A stretch of DNA of 64,000 nucleotides from Massilia pinisoli (GCF_024753285.1 NZ_JANUGW010000025.1:37555-101554); one strand, 5' to 3'; shown: positions 26,824-35,933, numbered from the stretch's first letter. Notes: generated by a model not told the origin, from the letters alone. Program-made: numbers and translations.

Positions 26824-28638
26824 CTAGCGGTTCCCCCGGGTGCGCGGGTCGAGCTGGTCCATGCGGCGGTTCGTGTCGAGCAGGTCGTCGTTCCAGTTGT
26901 TGACGCCTTCGACGATCGTCGGCTTGATCAGCACGACGAGTTCGCGCTTCTGGTTCACGCGCTTCTTCGCGCCGAACAGCGTGGACAGCACGGGCACGCT
27001 GCCGGTGCCCGGCAGTTGCGAATCGTCGGCCGTCGACGATTGCCGCATCAAGCCGCCGATGGCGACGACCTGGCCGTCCTGGCCGCGCACGATGCTGTCC
27101 AGTTCCGACGTCGCGGATGCGGCGAGCGGCAGGCTCAGGCTGCCCGCGCTGCCGAGGTTGACGGACTTGTTGATCGTCGAGACCTGGCTCACGGACGGGT
27201 GCACGTGCAGCAGGATGTTGCCCTTCTCGTCGATCTGCGGCGTGACGTCGAGGACGACGCCGGAGAAGAACGGCTGCAAGGTGACGCTCGGCGACACCGT
27301 GTTGCCCGTCGTCGTGGAGTTCGTGGTCGTCTGCACACCGGTGACGAAGAATTCGTCCGTGCCGATCTTCAGCACGGCCTTCTGGTTGTTGACCGCGGCC
27401 ACGCGGGGGCTCGACAGCACGTGCACGGTGCCCTGCGTCTCGAGGAACGAGATCAGCGCGGCGAAGTTCGCCGTCTGCACGGCGAGGCCGAACATGGAGC
27501 CCGCGGTCGCCGCTGCGTTCGACAGCGAGAAGCCGCTGCTGGCCGACAGGCCCGTGCTCGGATCGGAGATCGTGCCCGGTTGGCCGCCGCCGAACGGCAA
27601 CGGTGTCAATGTGGCGCCCGGGCTCACGATGCCGGTCGACACGCGGTTGTCATGGCCGCTCTTGATCGATGCGAACGACGCCCAGTTGACGCCACTCTGG
27701 TAGCTGTCGTTCAGCTCCACCTCGAGGATCTTCGCCTCCAGGATCACCTGGCGGTCGACGGCCAGCTGCGTGGCCTTCAGGTACGCGTCGACGTTGCGCA
27801 GCTCGTCGGGCATCGCACGGATCACCAGGACGCCCGACTGCGGGCTGACGACGACGCTGCGGCCACCCTCCTTCGAGCCGACGATCGCCTCGATCGCGAG
27901 TTTCAGGTCGCCCCAGAAATCGTTCGCGGACTGCGTGGACACATCCGTGCTGTCGCCCTGCCCGCCGCCCTGGCCGTTCGGGTTATTGCCGTTGTTGCCG
28001 TTGTTGTTCTGGTTGTTCTGGCCGCCGAACGGGTTCTGCCCGCCCTGGTTATTGTTGTTCTGGTTGTTCCCGTTATTGCCCACGGCGTTCGACACGGACG
28101 TCGACGTCACGCGCGTCATCGACATGCCCGCGCGCTTGCCGACCAGGTAGTTCACGTGGAACATCTTGGTCTGCATCGTCAGCGGCTTGATGGAGATGCG
28201 CTTGCCTTCGATCTTGTAGTCGTAGCCGTACATCTCGCGCACGGCGTCCAGCGTCTCCTGCAGGGTGACGTCCTTCAGGTTCGCCGTGATGGTGCCGGCG
28301 ACGTCCGGATGCACGAGGATGTTGTAGCGCGTGCCAGCGACGATCGAGCGGAAGAACTGCTGCGCCGGCACGTTGTTGAAGGAGACGTTGAACCGTTCTT
28401 CGAGTGCAGGCCGCGCCTTCGGCAACTGCGTGGCCAGCGTGGCAGCCGGCGGCAGCAGCGCGTCGGCGACGGCCGCGTCGACGGCCGGCGCGGCGGCGGG
28501 ACGCTTGCTCGCGCCGCTCGCCAGCTCGCCCTTGATCTTGTCGTAGGTCGTCGTGCTGGGCGTGGTCTGGCAGCCGGCCAGCGCCAGCATGGCGGCGATG
28601 ACAGCCACCGTCCGCATCGGGATACGCTTGTCGTTCAT
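26824..28638 (-). CDS. mshL: MSHA pilus secretin MshL
   Basis: The outer-membrane secretin channel of the MSHA pilus, 604 aa. A lipoprotein signal with lipobox ALAGC is followed by a secretin N domain, an Asn/Gly/Gln-rich linker (around residues 185-225, encoded near 27965-28085) and the C-terminal secretin domain with VLSSPRVAAVNNQKAVLKIG and VVLDVTPQIDE. ATG at 28638 is preferred to the one at 28644, because AAAGG then has a six-base spacer. The Asn-rich linker sits where other secretins have short N-domain linkers. Confidence 0.93.
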   Translation of the reverse strand: MNDKRIPMRTVAVIAAMLALAGCQTTPSTTTYDKIKGELASGASKRPAAAPAVDAAVADALLPPAATLATQLPKARPALEERFNVSFNNVPAQQFFRSIVAGTRYNILVHPDVAGTITANLKDVTLQETLDAVREMYGYDYKIEGKRISIKPLTMQTKMFHVNYLVGKRAGMSMTRVTSTSVSNAVGNNGNNQNNNNQGGQNPFGGQNNQNNNGNNGNNPNGQGGGQGDSTDVSTQSANDFWGDLKLAIEAIVGSKEGGRSVVVSPQSGVLVIRAMPDELRNVDAYLKATQLAVDRQVILEAKILEVELNDSYQSGVNWASFASIKSGHDNRVSTGIVSPGATLTPLPFGGGQPGTISDPSTGLSASSGFSLSNAAATAGSMFGLAVQTANFAALISFLETQGTVHVLSSPRVAAVNNQKAVLKIGTDEFFVTGVQTTTNSTTTGNTVSPSVTLQPFFSGVVLDVTPQIDEKGNILLHVHPSVSQVSTINKSVNLGSAGSLSLPLAASATSELDSIVRGQDGQVVAIGGLMRQSSTADDSQLPGTGSVPVLSTLFGAKKRVNQKRELVVLIKPTIVEGVNNWNDDLLDTNRRMDQLDPRTRGNR

Positions 28639-28650
28639 CCTCATCCTTTG

Positions 28651-29034
28651 TCAGCGCCGCGCGGTGCGGCCGCCAGGGACGCCCTCGGCGTCCGCGTACA
28701 GCCGCAGCACCTGGCGTTCGGTGCCGCGCACCAGTTCGACCTCGTTCTCGCCGATGCGCGCGACTTTCGCGCCGTGGAAGCGCTCGCCCAGGCGCACTGT
28801 CTCGCCATCGATGACGGCCACGTGGCGCCCGCCGGCCTCGCGCGCGATCAGGATCGATTGCAACTGCGGCCCGGCGCTCGCCGCAACGGGGCCTGCGGCC
28901 GCGGGGATCGCCGCGGCGGGCGGCTTCGTCGGATCCTGCAAGCCTTGCGCACCGGCGGCGCCGCACAGCAGGAAGGCAAACAACGCGGCGCCGACGGCGC
29001 GGCGGGTGGTCGTCGTGATCACAGCTTCATCCAT
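28651..29034 (-). CDS. mshK: MSHA biogenesis protein MshK
   Basis: A 127-aa exported protein: a signal peptide (VGAALFAFLLCGAAGAQG), then LQDPTKPP and a small domain (VAVIDGETVRLGERF ... VARIGENEVELVRG) like GspC/PilP homology regions. By position and pattern this is the MshK/PilP-type periplasmic partner linking the inner-membrane platform to the secretin. It overlaps the end of mshJ by 16 bp. Confidence 0.85.
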   Translation of the reverse strand: MDEAVITTTTRRAVGAALFAFLLCGAAGAQGLQDPTKPPAAAIPAAAGPVAASAGPQLQSILIAREAGGRHVAVIDGETVRLGERFHGAKVARIGENEVELVRGTERQVLRLYADAEGVPGGRTARR

Positions 29035-29738
29035 TTCGGGTCCAGGCTCAAGGTGTACAGGGTCAAGGTGAGACGCACGTTCGGGTAGTCTTCCGCATCC
29101 AGCTGTGCCTTACCCCAGAACAGCTGGGTGGGCAGCGTTTCCAGCGCATGCATGTAGTCGACCATGTCGAGATAGCTGCCGCGCAGCGTGAGCTCGACGC
29201 CGTGGCGGTACAGCAGATCAGGTGCCTTCACGACGACCGGCGTGGCGGCCGGCGCTGCAGCAGCCGGTGCAGGCGTGGCAGCCGGCGTCGCCGATGCCGA
29301 CGCTGCGGTGTCACTCAGCGTCGTCGCGGGCAGCGTCTTCAGCGAGACAAGCTTCAGGCGGCCGTTCGCGCGCAAAATCGTTTCCAGCAGCGGCGCGATA
29401 CGGTCGGCCGGCACGAGGCCTTTCTGCATCGTGCGCAATTCCTCGCTCGTGCGCGCGGTCTCGGCGCGCACCTCGCCCAGGCGCTTGCGCAGCGCGTCGT
29501 TCGGGTCGTTGGCGTAGGCGCGCGCCTTGGCCGCGATGTCGGCGTCGATGCCGTCGATGGTGACGGCCTGCTGCTGCAGGGTCGCCTTCAGCGCCGCTTC
29601 CTTGCGCGCCAACGGGCCGAACACGACGGCGCTCGCGAGGTACACGACGACGACGAGGACGGCGCCGAACGCCATGAAGCGTTCGCGCGGCTGCAGCGCT
29701 TCCACGCGCGCCACGAACTGGAGCCACTGCCGCTTCAT
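29019..29738 (-). CDS. mshJ: MSHA biogenesis protein MshJ (PilO/GspM-like)
   Basis: A 239-aa inner-membrane protein with one TM helix at about residues 22-45, a coiled-coil-prone segment to about 115 and an Ala/Pro-rich linker (around 140-170) before a C-terminal ferredoxin-like domain (HGVELTLRGSYLDMVDYMHA). This is the PilO/GspM architecture. It overlaps mshI2 by 4 bp (ATGA). Confidence 0.87.
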   Translation of the reverse strand: MKRQWLQFVARVEALQPRERFMAFGAVLVVVVYLASAVVFGPLARKEAALKATLQQQAVTIDGIDADIAAKARAYANDPNDALRKRLGEVRAETARTSEELRTMQKGLVPADRIAPLLETILRANGRLKLVSLKTLPATTLSDTAASASATPAATPAPAAAAPAATPVVVKAPDLLYRHGVELTLRGSYLDMVDYMHALETLPTQLFWGKAQLDAEDYPNVRLTLTLYTLSLDPKWMKL

Positions 29739-30379
29739 TGCTGGCCTCCCGCGGCCGACTGCAGGCTGAATTCGACGTACGGCGCGGGCGCGTCCGCGTC
29801 CTTGCCGTCGGCGCCGTGGACCTTGACGGTGGCCGCCTGGCCGATCTGCATGCTCCCCACCGGTTTGCCCTGCAGGATGCGTTCATTGCGCAGGCGCGCG
29901 AGATAGCCCGGCACGAGCGCGGCGTCGAGCGCGCGGCCGCGCACGCCGATGTCCATGCCGGCGCCGGTGATGGAGACGCCCGTCAGCCACAGGCCGTCGA
30001 CGCTCTGGCGTGCCAGCGCCTTGAAATATTCGGCATAGCCCTGCGTGTTACCGAGGTCGCCGCGCTGGATCACGTCGGCCACGCGGCGCAGCGCGTCGCG
30101 CTCGTTCTGCGCTTCCGCCAGCTCCGCCTCCAGGCGGGCATCCTTCGTGCGCGGCGCGAATTCGGCGGTCGCGACTTCCAGCCGCTTCTGCGCCTTCTGC
30201 ACGTTCGCCTCGCCCTGCGCGACTTCCGTCTCCAGGCGCGCGACGCGCACCTTGGCGAACACGCCGGCCACGGCGATACCCACGACGAGCACGCCCAGCA
30301 CGCACGCCATGCCCTTGACCGTGAAGAGCTTCTTCTGCGGCTGGAACTGCGGGTTGAACAGGTTGATCTGCTGGCTCAT
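29735..30379 (-). CDS. PilN-domain protein of the MSHA cluster (MshI2-like)
   Basis: A 214-aa PilN/GspL-C-type protein. The N terminus QQINLFNPQFQP resembles the PilN motif that binds PilM-like proteins. A TM helix (about residues 24-44), a coiled coil (50-115) and a C-terminal periplasmic domain follow. It overlaps mshI by ATGA, so the two subunits are made together. In the vibrio set this function is sometimes fused within MshI; here the genes are separate. Confidence 0.85.
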   Translation of the reverse strand: MSQQINLFNPQFQPQKKLFTVKGMACVLGVLVVGIAVAGVFAKVRVARLETEVAQGEANVQKAQKRLEVATAEFAPRTKDARLEAELAEAQNERDALRRVADVIQRGDLGNTQGYAEYFKALARQSVDGLWLTGVSITGAGMDIGVRGRALDAALVPGYLARLRNERILQGKPVGSMQIGQAATVKVHGADGKDADAPAPYVEFSLQSAAGGQQ

Positions 30380-31317
30380 GCCGCACCTTCTTCCATGCGC
30401 AGCGCCGCGCCGATCGGGACGAAGAAGCGCTGCTGGCGTGCCGGGTCAGCGAGATCGGGCACGCGTTCGAGGTCGAACAACGTCGCCAGGTCGAGCGTCT
30501 CGACGCGCGTGTACAGGTTGCTCGACAAGTATTCTTCCAGGCCCGTCGCGCCCGTCGGCGCCAGCACGAGCTTGGCGACACTGATGAACGAGAACTGGCG
30601 CTCGAAGTTGTCGAGGGAGCGCTGCAGTTCCAACGTGATCTTGTCGAAGCTCTGGTGCTTGCGGTCGTGGTCCGCGTCGAGGATTTGCGCCACGGTCACG
30701 TCGATGCGGCGCGACAGGTACAGCTCGCCGCGCCACGACACGGTCAGCAGGCCGCCGTCTTCGCCGAACGACAGCATGGCGACGCCGCGGCCCTCCGGTT
30801 CCAGCAGCGCGGACACGTTACGCTGGGCCATCTCGGGGATGTCGATCACGCGCAGCTTGACCTTGGCATCGTTGAACATTTTCTGGCGTGCGGCGACGAC
30901 GCCGTTGCGCGCGGCGATCGCGAACACGCTCTGCTGGGGACGCGCGACGGCGTTCGGGTCGAGGGGAACGTCGAGGACGTCGAACGTGGCCTCGTCGACC
31001 GGGAAGTCGAGGATGTCCTTCAGGCGCCAGCGCATCGCGCTCTTGAGCTCGTCGCGCGGCACGTTCGGCGATTCGACGGACATGAACTGGTAGTCGCCGC
31101 CCGCCAGCACCGTCGTGCACCGGTAGTTCGCGCTGTGCAGCTCCTTGCCGGCTTTCTCGACGGCGTCGGCGGACGGGGTCCCGGGAAAGAAGACGGCGTG
31201 CGTCACGGCCGGCTTGGCGTCGGCGCCACGGCGCACGCTGGCCGCCGCGATCCCGTCGCGCTGCGGCACCAGGGCCAGCCAGGCTGCGTTGTTCTGTGCT
31301 TTACTGAAAAAACCCAT
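30376..31317 (-). CDS. mshI: MSHA biogenesis protein MshI (PilM-like)
   Basis: A 313-aa actin-fold protein of the PilM/MshI type. It opens with MGFFSKAQNNAAWLAL. VFAIAARNGVVAARQKMF and VAMLSFGEDGGLLTVSW are recognisable nucleotide-fold segments. It should dock the PilN-like partner at the cytoplasmic face. The start at 31317 gives the standard N terminus. Upstream is a 240-bp AT-rich gap with a TATAAT on the reverse strand (31370-31375), so a second operon promoter here is plausible. Confidence 0.88.
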   Translation of the reverse strand: MGFFSKAQNNAAWLALVPQRDGIAAASVRRGADAKPAVTHAVFFPGTPSADAVEKAGKELHSANYRCTTVLAGGDYQFMSVESPNVPRDELKSAMRWRLKDILDFPVDEATFDVLDVPLDPNAVARPQQSVFAIAARNGVVAARQKMFNDAKVKLRVIDIPEMAQRNVSALLEPEGRGVAMLSFGEDGGLLTVSWRGELYLSRRIDVTVAQILDADHDRKHQSFDKITLELQRSLDNFERQFSFISVAKLVLAPTGATGLEEYLSSNLYTRVETLDLATLFDLERVPDLADPARQQRFFVPIGAALRMEEGAA

Positions 31318-31511
31318 GCGTGGCGGTGGCGATCCGTGACGGTGTCGAGATAAGTGACCTAGAGGCTTGATTATATTCAAGTGCTTGGAAAATCCGATAC
31401 CAAAATTTTACTTGGAGAGAATATTTTCGGTTTTCCGTGTGGAACTACTAATGGGTGTGGTCAATACGCCGCATTCGTCCGACACCGCGTGATTCCTGAC
31501 GCGTAAACGAC

Positions 31512-31540
31512 GATCGGGACCGCGTGCTGCGGTCCCGATC
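31512..31540 (-). terminator. Possible terminator after the msh pilin gene
   Basis: A 12-bp perfect stem GATCGGGACCGC/GCGGTCCCGATC with a five-base loop just after the pilin stop. The trailing sequence GTCGTTT is only partly T-rich, so it may attenuate rather than stop transcription, consistent with high pilin expression above mshI. Confidence 0.6.
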
Positions 31541-31557
31541 GACTTGTGATTGCCGGA

Positions 31558-32067
31558 TCAGTTGCAGTTAGTCGCAGAACCGTTGGCCTTGATCGTCGGC
31601 GGCGAGGTGGTCGGATCGTAGCTGACGTAGCAGGTCGTCGCGGTTGTCGTACCAACGATGCTGTTCGGCACCAGCGAGATCGTGTTCGTGGCGACCGGCG
31701 GGTCGGTAGCAACGCTATGCGCCGTGTAGACTTTGTAGTCGATGCCATCCTTCAAGCCGGCAGCCGCGGCGACGTTCAGGTCCGCCACAGGATAGCCGCT
31801 CGCGTTCAGCGTCATCGTCGTGTCTTCGACCGTCAGCGACAGCGCCTTCGCCACGGACGGATCCACCAAATATTTGGCATGCGCCATGGCTGCCGTCGCA
31901 CTCAGGGAACCACGCGCGGCATTCAGGCTCGCGTAACGCGCATCGCCACCCATGCTGGCAAACTTCGGCAATGCCGTCGCCGCCAGGATACCCAGGATCA
32001 CGATCACGACGATCAATTCGATCAAGGTGAAGCCGCCCTGCGCATTGTTCTTGATGCTCACTTTCAT
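31558..32067 (-). CDS. MSHA-type major pilin (type IV prepilin)
   Basis: A 169-aa prepilin. A class III signal QGG|FTLIELIVVIVILGI with glutamate at +5 is cleaved by prepilin peptidase, then the N-terminal helix (FASMGGDARYASLNAARGS) and a beta-rich head with two cysteines (TTCYVS and the final ATNCN) that can form the D-loop disulfide. Size and D-loop suit a major MshA-like pilin. The gap of 44 bp to the upstream pseudopilin and the hairpin after it favour separate mRNA processing. Confidence 0.86.
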   Translation of the reverse strand: MKVSIKNNAQGGFTLIELIVVIVILGILAATALPKFASMGGDARYASLNAARGSLSATAAMAHAKYLVDPSVAKALSLTVEDTTMTLNASGYPVADLNVAAAAGLKDGIDYKVYTAHSVATDPPVATNTISLVPNSIVGTTTATTCYVSYDPTTSPPTIKANGSATNCN

Positions 32068-32111
32068 GCTCTCTCCGATTAAGGTGCGGCGTCCCTGCCG
32101 CGTGGGTTATG

Positions 32112-32621
32112 TTATTTACGACCGCCTTGCGCACCGACTTCGTTCAGGGCGAGGCTCATCATGGGTTTCCCTGCGTCTGCAGGATTTCGGGTCAATTCTA
32201 CCTTGAACCTGGGCAATTCCGATTTGCCTGAGGCAAACTTTTCTCGTTCTGAGGTGAGATAGACAAGGGTTTTGTCGCGTGGGTCAAACACCCACCCGTT
32301 TTGTGCCACACGGCGCGCCTCGGACAGTGCGAATTCGCCAAGATAATCGGCCGGCGGCCGGGCCAGCAGGCGCATCGGATTCTGCTCGGCGAGCGTCGCC
32401 AGTGTGTCGGGATGTCCCTGGGCCAGCGCGCGCTGGGCCTCGACCTGCAATGCGACGCGCAGCGCGGCGACCGTCTGCCGCGCCGCCACCTCTTCGGCCG
32501 CGCGACGGTAGCCGTCCAGGCGGTGCAGCAGCACCGTGGACAGCACTGCCGTGATGATGACGACGATCGCGAACTCGTACAGCGTGAAGCCGCGCGCGCG
32601 TGTCGAGCCGTGAGAAGCCAT
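32112..32621 (-). CDS. Prepilin-like protein of the MSHA cluster
   Basis: A 169-aa protein with prepilin leader STRARG|FTLYEFAIVVIITAV and a long N-terminal helix (GYRRAAEEVAARQTVAALRV). It is a minor pilin or MshB/MshF-like subunit; the position between mshG and the major pilin matches mshF/mshB of vibrios. ATG at 32621 follows GGAG at a good distance; an earlier ATG at 32633 overlaps the mshG stop as TGATG. The C-terminal region (FDPRDKTLVYLTSEREKF) has no family I recognise. Confidence 0.8.
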   Translation of the reverse strand: MASHGSTRARGFTLYEFAIVVIITAVLSTVLLHRLDGYRRAAEEVAARQTVAALRVALQVEAQRALAQGHPDTLATLAEQNPMRLLARPPADYLGEFALSEARRVAQNGWVFDPRDKTLVYLTSEREKFASGKSELPRFKVELTRNPADAGKPMMSLALNEVGAQGGRK

Positions 32622-32632
32622 GATCGTCTCCA

Positions 32633-33880
32633 TCAGTGATGCAGGGCCGCCTTGCCCAGGTCCCAGATCGGCAGGAAGATGCCCAGCGCCAGCATGAGCA
32701 CCATCGCACCGAGAAAGGTGATGAGGATCGGTTCGATCTGGCTGGACAGCGTCTTGAGTTCGTAGTCGACTTCGCGCTCGTACATCTGCGCGATCTCGTC
32801 CATCAAGTCGTCGAGCGAACCCGATTCCTCGCCGACGGCGATCATCTGCAGGACGATGGGCGTGAACACGTTGGCGTTCGTCGCCGTGCGCAGGATGCTC
32901 TCGCCGCGCTCGACGCCATCGCGCATCTGCTCGAGGCGCGTGGTCAGGTAGGCATTGTCCGCCGTCTGCGCGACGACCGTCAGCGCCTGCACGATCGGCA
33001 CGCCGCTGCGGATCGACAGCGCGAAGCTGCGCGCGAAGCGGGCCATCGTGGCCTTGTGGATGATCTTGCCGGCGATGGGGAAGCGCAGCTTCCAGCGGTC
33101 CCACGTCAGGCGCCCCGCGTCCGTGCGCGCCCACGCGCGGAACCCGAAGAACGCGGCGGCGGCCGCGCCGGCCATCAGCGGCCAGTAGTCGACCGTGAAG
33201 CGCGACGTCGCGATCAGGATGCGCGTCATCAGCGGCAGTTCGGCATGGAAGCTCTTGAAGACCTTCTCGAACTGCGGGATCACGAAGACGTTCACGACGA
33301 CCATCGCCGCCACCATCGCGATGATGACGAACGTCGGGTAGCGCATCGCGGTCTTCACGCGCTCGCGCATGTCGCGGTCGAATTCGAGGTGGTCGAACAG
33401 GCGCAGGAACACGTCTTCCAGGCGGCCCGTCATTTCGCCCACGCGCACCATCGACAGGTAGAACGGCGTGAAGCATTCCGTGTGGCGGCGCATCGCCGTG
33501 GACAGTTCACGGCCCGAGTCGAGCGACTCGCGCAAGTCCTGGATCACGCGCGCGAAACTCTTGTTCGTCGCGGATTCCTGCAGCCCGGCCAGGCCGCGCA
33601 TGATCGGCACGCCGGATTTCAGCAAGGTGTAGATCTGGCGGCTGAACAGCTGCACGTCGATCGACGTGACCTTCTTGCGCGTGAAGCGCTCCCACAGGCT
33701 GCCGCCGGCGCCCGCGGCGCTGCCGCCCGTCGTCGCCTTGCGCGTGGTCGGCGTGATGTCGAGCGGCGTCACGCCCGTGCCGAACAACTGGTCGGCACAG
33801 GCGCCGCTGTCGGCGGCTTCCAGCACGCCCTGCATCAACTCGCCGCGCGCGTTGCGGCCTTTATAAGCGAAAAACGGCAT
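32633..33880 (-). CDS. mshG: MSHA platform protein MshG (GspF/PilC family)
   Basis: A 415-aa inner-membrane platform of the pilus. It opens with MPFFAYKGRNARGEL and has two homologous T2SSF domains with long TM helices (VFVIPQFEKVFKSF in the first and LDDLMDEIAQMYEREVDYEL in the second). It anchors the assembly ATPase. It sits 9 bp after mshE. Confidence 0.95.
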   Translation of the reverse strand: MPFFAYKGRNARGELMQGVLEAADSGACADQLFGTGVTPLDITPTTRKATTGGSAAGAGGSLWERFTRKKVTSIDVQLFSRQIYTLLKSGVPIMRGLAGLQESATNKSFARVIQDLRESLDSGRELSTAMRRHTECFTPFYLSMVRVGEMTGRLEDVFLRLFDHLEFDRDMRERVKTAMRYPTFVIIAMVAAMVVVNVFVIPQFEKVFKSFHAELPLMTRILIATSRFTVDYWPLMAGAAAAAFFGFRAWARTDAGRLTWDRWKLRFPIAGKIIHKATMARFARSFALSIRSGVPIVQALTVVAQTADNAYLTTRLEQMRDGVERGESILRTATNANVFTPIVLQMIAVGEESGSLDDLMDEIAQMYEREVDYELKTLSSQIEPILITFLGAMVLMLALGIFLPIWDLGKAALHH

Positions 33881-33889
33881 GGCGGCTTA

Positions 33890-35596
33890 TCAGTCTTCCA
33901 TCTGGTTACTGATGCGCATGGCTTCCGACACCGTCGTGCGGCCCTGGATCGCCAGGCGCACGCCGCCGCGGCGCAGCGTCTCGCCGCGCATCTCGGCATG
34001 CGCCACTTTCAGGAAGTGCGACGGGTCCGGGTGGTTGACGGCCTCGTGGACGGCGCGCGTCATCTCCAGCAGTTCGTACACGCCGGTACGGCCGCGGTAG
34101 CCGGTGCCGTTGCAGTGCGAGCAGCCGCGCCCGTGGAAGAACGGCACCGTCTCGGCGCGGTCGCCCAGTTCCGCGCGCAGCCACGCGCGTTCCGGCGCCG
34201 GCAGTTGATACGGCTCCGAACAGCTTTCGCAGATCACGCGCACGAGACGCTGCGCCAGCACGGCCTGCAGCGAACCGCTCACCATGTAGCGCGGCACGCC
34301 CATGTCCATCAGGCGCAGCGGCGTGGATGCCGCATCGTTCGTGTGCAAGGTCGACAGCACGAGGTGGCCCGTCATTGCGGCGCGCAGGCCGATCTGCGCC
34401 GTCTCCTGGTCGCGCATCTCGCCGACGAGCACGATGTCCGGGTCTTGCCGCAGTGCGGAGCGCAGCACGCGCGCAAAATTCAGCTCGATCTTGTCGTTGA
34501 CCTGCACCTGGTTGATGCCGGGCAGGCGGTATTCGATCGGATCCTCGACCGTGATGAGCTTCTTCTCGACGGAGTTCAGCTCCGCGAGCGCGCTGTACAA
34601 CGTCGTCGTCTTGCCGGAACCCGTGGGGCCCGTCACGAGCACGAGGCCGTTCGGGCGCTGGACGATCGCGCGGAAGCGTTCCACCAGTGCGGCCGGCATG
34701 CCGATCGCGTCCAGGCGCAAGGTCGTGCCGACCTGGCTCAGCAGACGCATGACGACGGATTCGCCATACTGCGTGGGCATCGTCGAGATACGGACGTCGA
34801 TGCGCTGGTTGCGCACCTTGACGGCAAAGCGGCCGTCCTGCGGCAGGCGCTTTTCCGAGATGTCGAGGTCCGCCATCAGCTTCAGGCGCAGCGCCAGCGG
34901 CGTGGCGATCTTGATGTCGGCTTCCGTCTGCAGGTGCAGCACGCCGTCGATGCGGAAGCGGATCTGCAGGCGGCCATCCTGCGGTTCGATGTGGATGTCG
35001 GACGCGCGGACCTGGGCCGCGTCGTCGAACACGGATTGCAGCAGCTTCACGACCGGCGCTTCTTCGAGGCCGGAGTTCGCGGACAGCGCGTTGAAGTCGA
35101 CGGACGTCGTGTCGCCCAGGTCCTGTTCGAGCTCGCGCGCGAGGCCCGTGATCTCGCCCGTGCGGCGGTAGATGCGGTCGATGGCCTGCAGCACTTCCGT
35201 CTCGTTGACGACCGCAAGTTCGACGGCCTTCTTCAGCAGGCGTGCGATCTCGTCGTAGGCAAACAGGTCGGTCGGGTCGGACACGCCGACGAGCACCGTC
35301 TCGCCGCGGTCTTCCAGCACGAGCGCGCGGAAGCGGCGGGCCTGCGTTTCCGGCAGCAGGCGCACGACGTCCTGGTTGATGTTGTAGAACTTGAGGTTGA
35401 GGTAAGGGATGCCGAGCTGGCGAGCGAGCGCGCCGGAGATCTGCTCCTCGGTGACGAAACCGCTTTCGACGAACACGCGGCCCAGCTTGCGGCCGGTGCG
35501 CTTCTGGTCGGCCAGTGCCTGGTTCAGCTGGTCCTCGGACAGCAGCTTTTGTTGCACCAGGATTTCGCCAAGTCGGACTTTTTCGGGCCGCGCCAT
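33890..35596 (-). CDS. mshE: MSHA assembly ATPase MshE with c-di-GMP-binding MshEN domain
   Basis: A 568-aa GspE/PilB-family hexameric ATPase that drives pilin polymerisation. The N terminus carries two MshEN motifs, RLGEILVQQKLLSEDQL (residues about 7-25) and KLGRVFVESGFVTEEQI (about 36-52), known from Vibrio to bind c-di-GMP. Walker A is GPTGSGKTTTLYS, an arginine-rich Asp/His-box region follows and a zinc-type CESC/CSHC tetracysteine site is present. A ribosome site AGAGGTGG precedes the ATG at 35596. It is the first gene of the reverse-strand cluster and divergent from a kinase-cyclase operon. Confidence 0.95.
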   Translation of the reverse strand: MARPEKVRLGEILVQQKLLSEDQLNQALADQKRTGRKLGRVFVESGFVTEEQISGALARQLGIPYLNLKFYNINQDVVRLLPETQARRFRALVLEDRGETVLVGVSDPTDLFAYDEIARLLKKAVELAVVNETEVLQAIDRIYRRTGEITGLARELEQDLGDTTSVDFNALSANSGLEEAPVVKLLQSVFDDAAQVRASDIHIEPQDGRLQIRFRIDGVLHLQTEADIKIATPLALRLKLMADLDISEKRLPQDGRFAVKVRNQRIDVRISTMPTQYGESVVMRLLSQVGTTLRLDAIGMPAALVERFRAIVQRPNGLVLVTGPTGSGKTTTLYSALAELNSVEKKLITVEDPIEYRLPGINQVQVNDKIELNFARVLRSALRQDPDIVLVGEMRDQETAQIGLRAAMTGHLVLSTLHTNDAASTPLRLMDMGVPRYMVSGSLQAVLAQRLVRVICESCSEPYQLPAPERAWLRAELGDRAETVPFFHGRGCSHCNGTGYRGRTGVYELLEMTRAVHEAVNHPDPSHFLKVAHAEMRGETLRRGGVRLAIQGRTTVSEAMRISNQMED

Positions 35597-35630
35597 ACCA
35601 CCTCTTCGATCAACGTAGGACTAGTCCTTC

Positions 35631-35658
35631 ATTGTATGCCAGTGGAACGAAAAATTAA
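35631..35658 (-). promoter_or_regulatory. Candidate mshE promoter
   Basis: On the reverse strand TTAATT (35658-35653) and TACAAT (35636-35631) are 16 bases apart and about 35 bases before the mshE start. The -10 is good, the -35 weak. Confidence 0.4.
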
Positions 35659-35746
35659 CCTAGAGAATGACTTTACGTATGGAAAAACGTATCGCCCACG
35701 CGACTGCATGACGATTCGGCATGGCTAAACCATAAGCAAGGTTGCC

Positions 35747-35852
35747 AATTCGGGGGCAGAGCACGCGTTTTCACCGACCGTCACGTTAAATCTTCAATAA
35801 AACAGGCACTTATGAATATCGAATCCGCAATATGGTGCTCTGCCCCCGAATT
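35747..35852. repeat. REP-like long inverted repeat
   Basis: Two perfect 18-bp arms in inverted orientation, AATTCGGGGGCAGAGCAC (35747-35764) and its complement (35835-35852), separated by 70 bp. Similar G-rich REP-type palindromes are mobilised by RAYT transposases in many betaproteobacteria. This one lies in the 337-bp gap 35597-35933, which otherwise holds the mshE promoter and the 5' region of the kinase gene. Confidence 0.8.
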
Positions 35853-35933
35853 AGGGTGCTTTGCCGTGAGCGGTTGCTGGGCTACCATGTTTCCTGGCGC
35901 CGCTTGGGCTGCGCACCGATCGCGGAGCTTGCA

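Noticed and set aside
26473..29088. 871-codon forward frame over the mshJ-mshM region
   Set aside because: Antisense to well-supported msh genes, without motifs or a start signal.
32636..35728. 1030-codon forward frame opposite mshE and mshG
   Set aside because: Mirror of strongly coding reverse frames with conserved ATPase and platform motifs; composition is Arg/His-rich noise.
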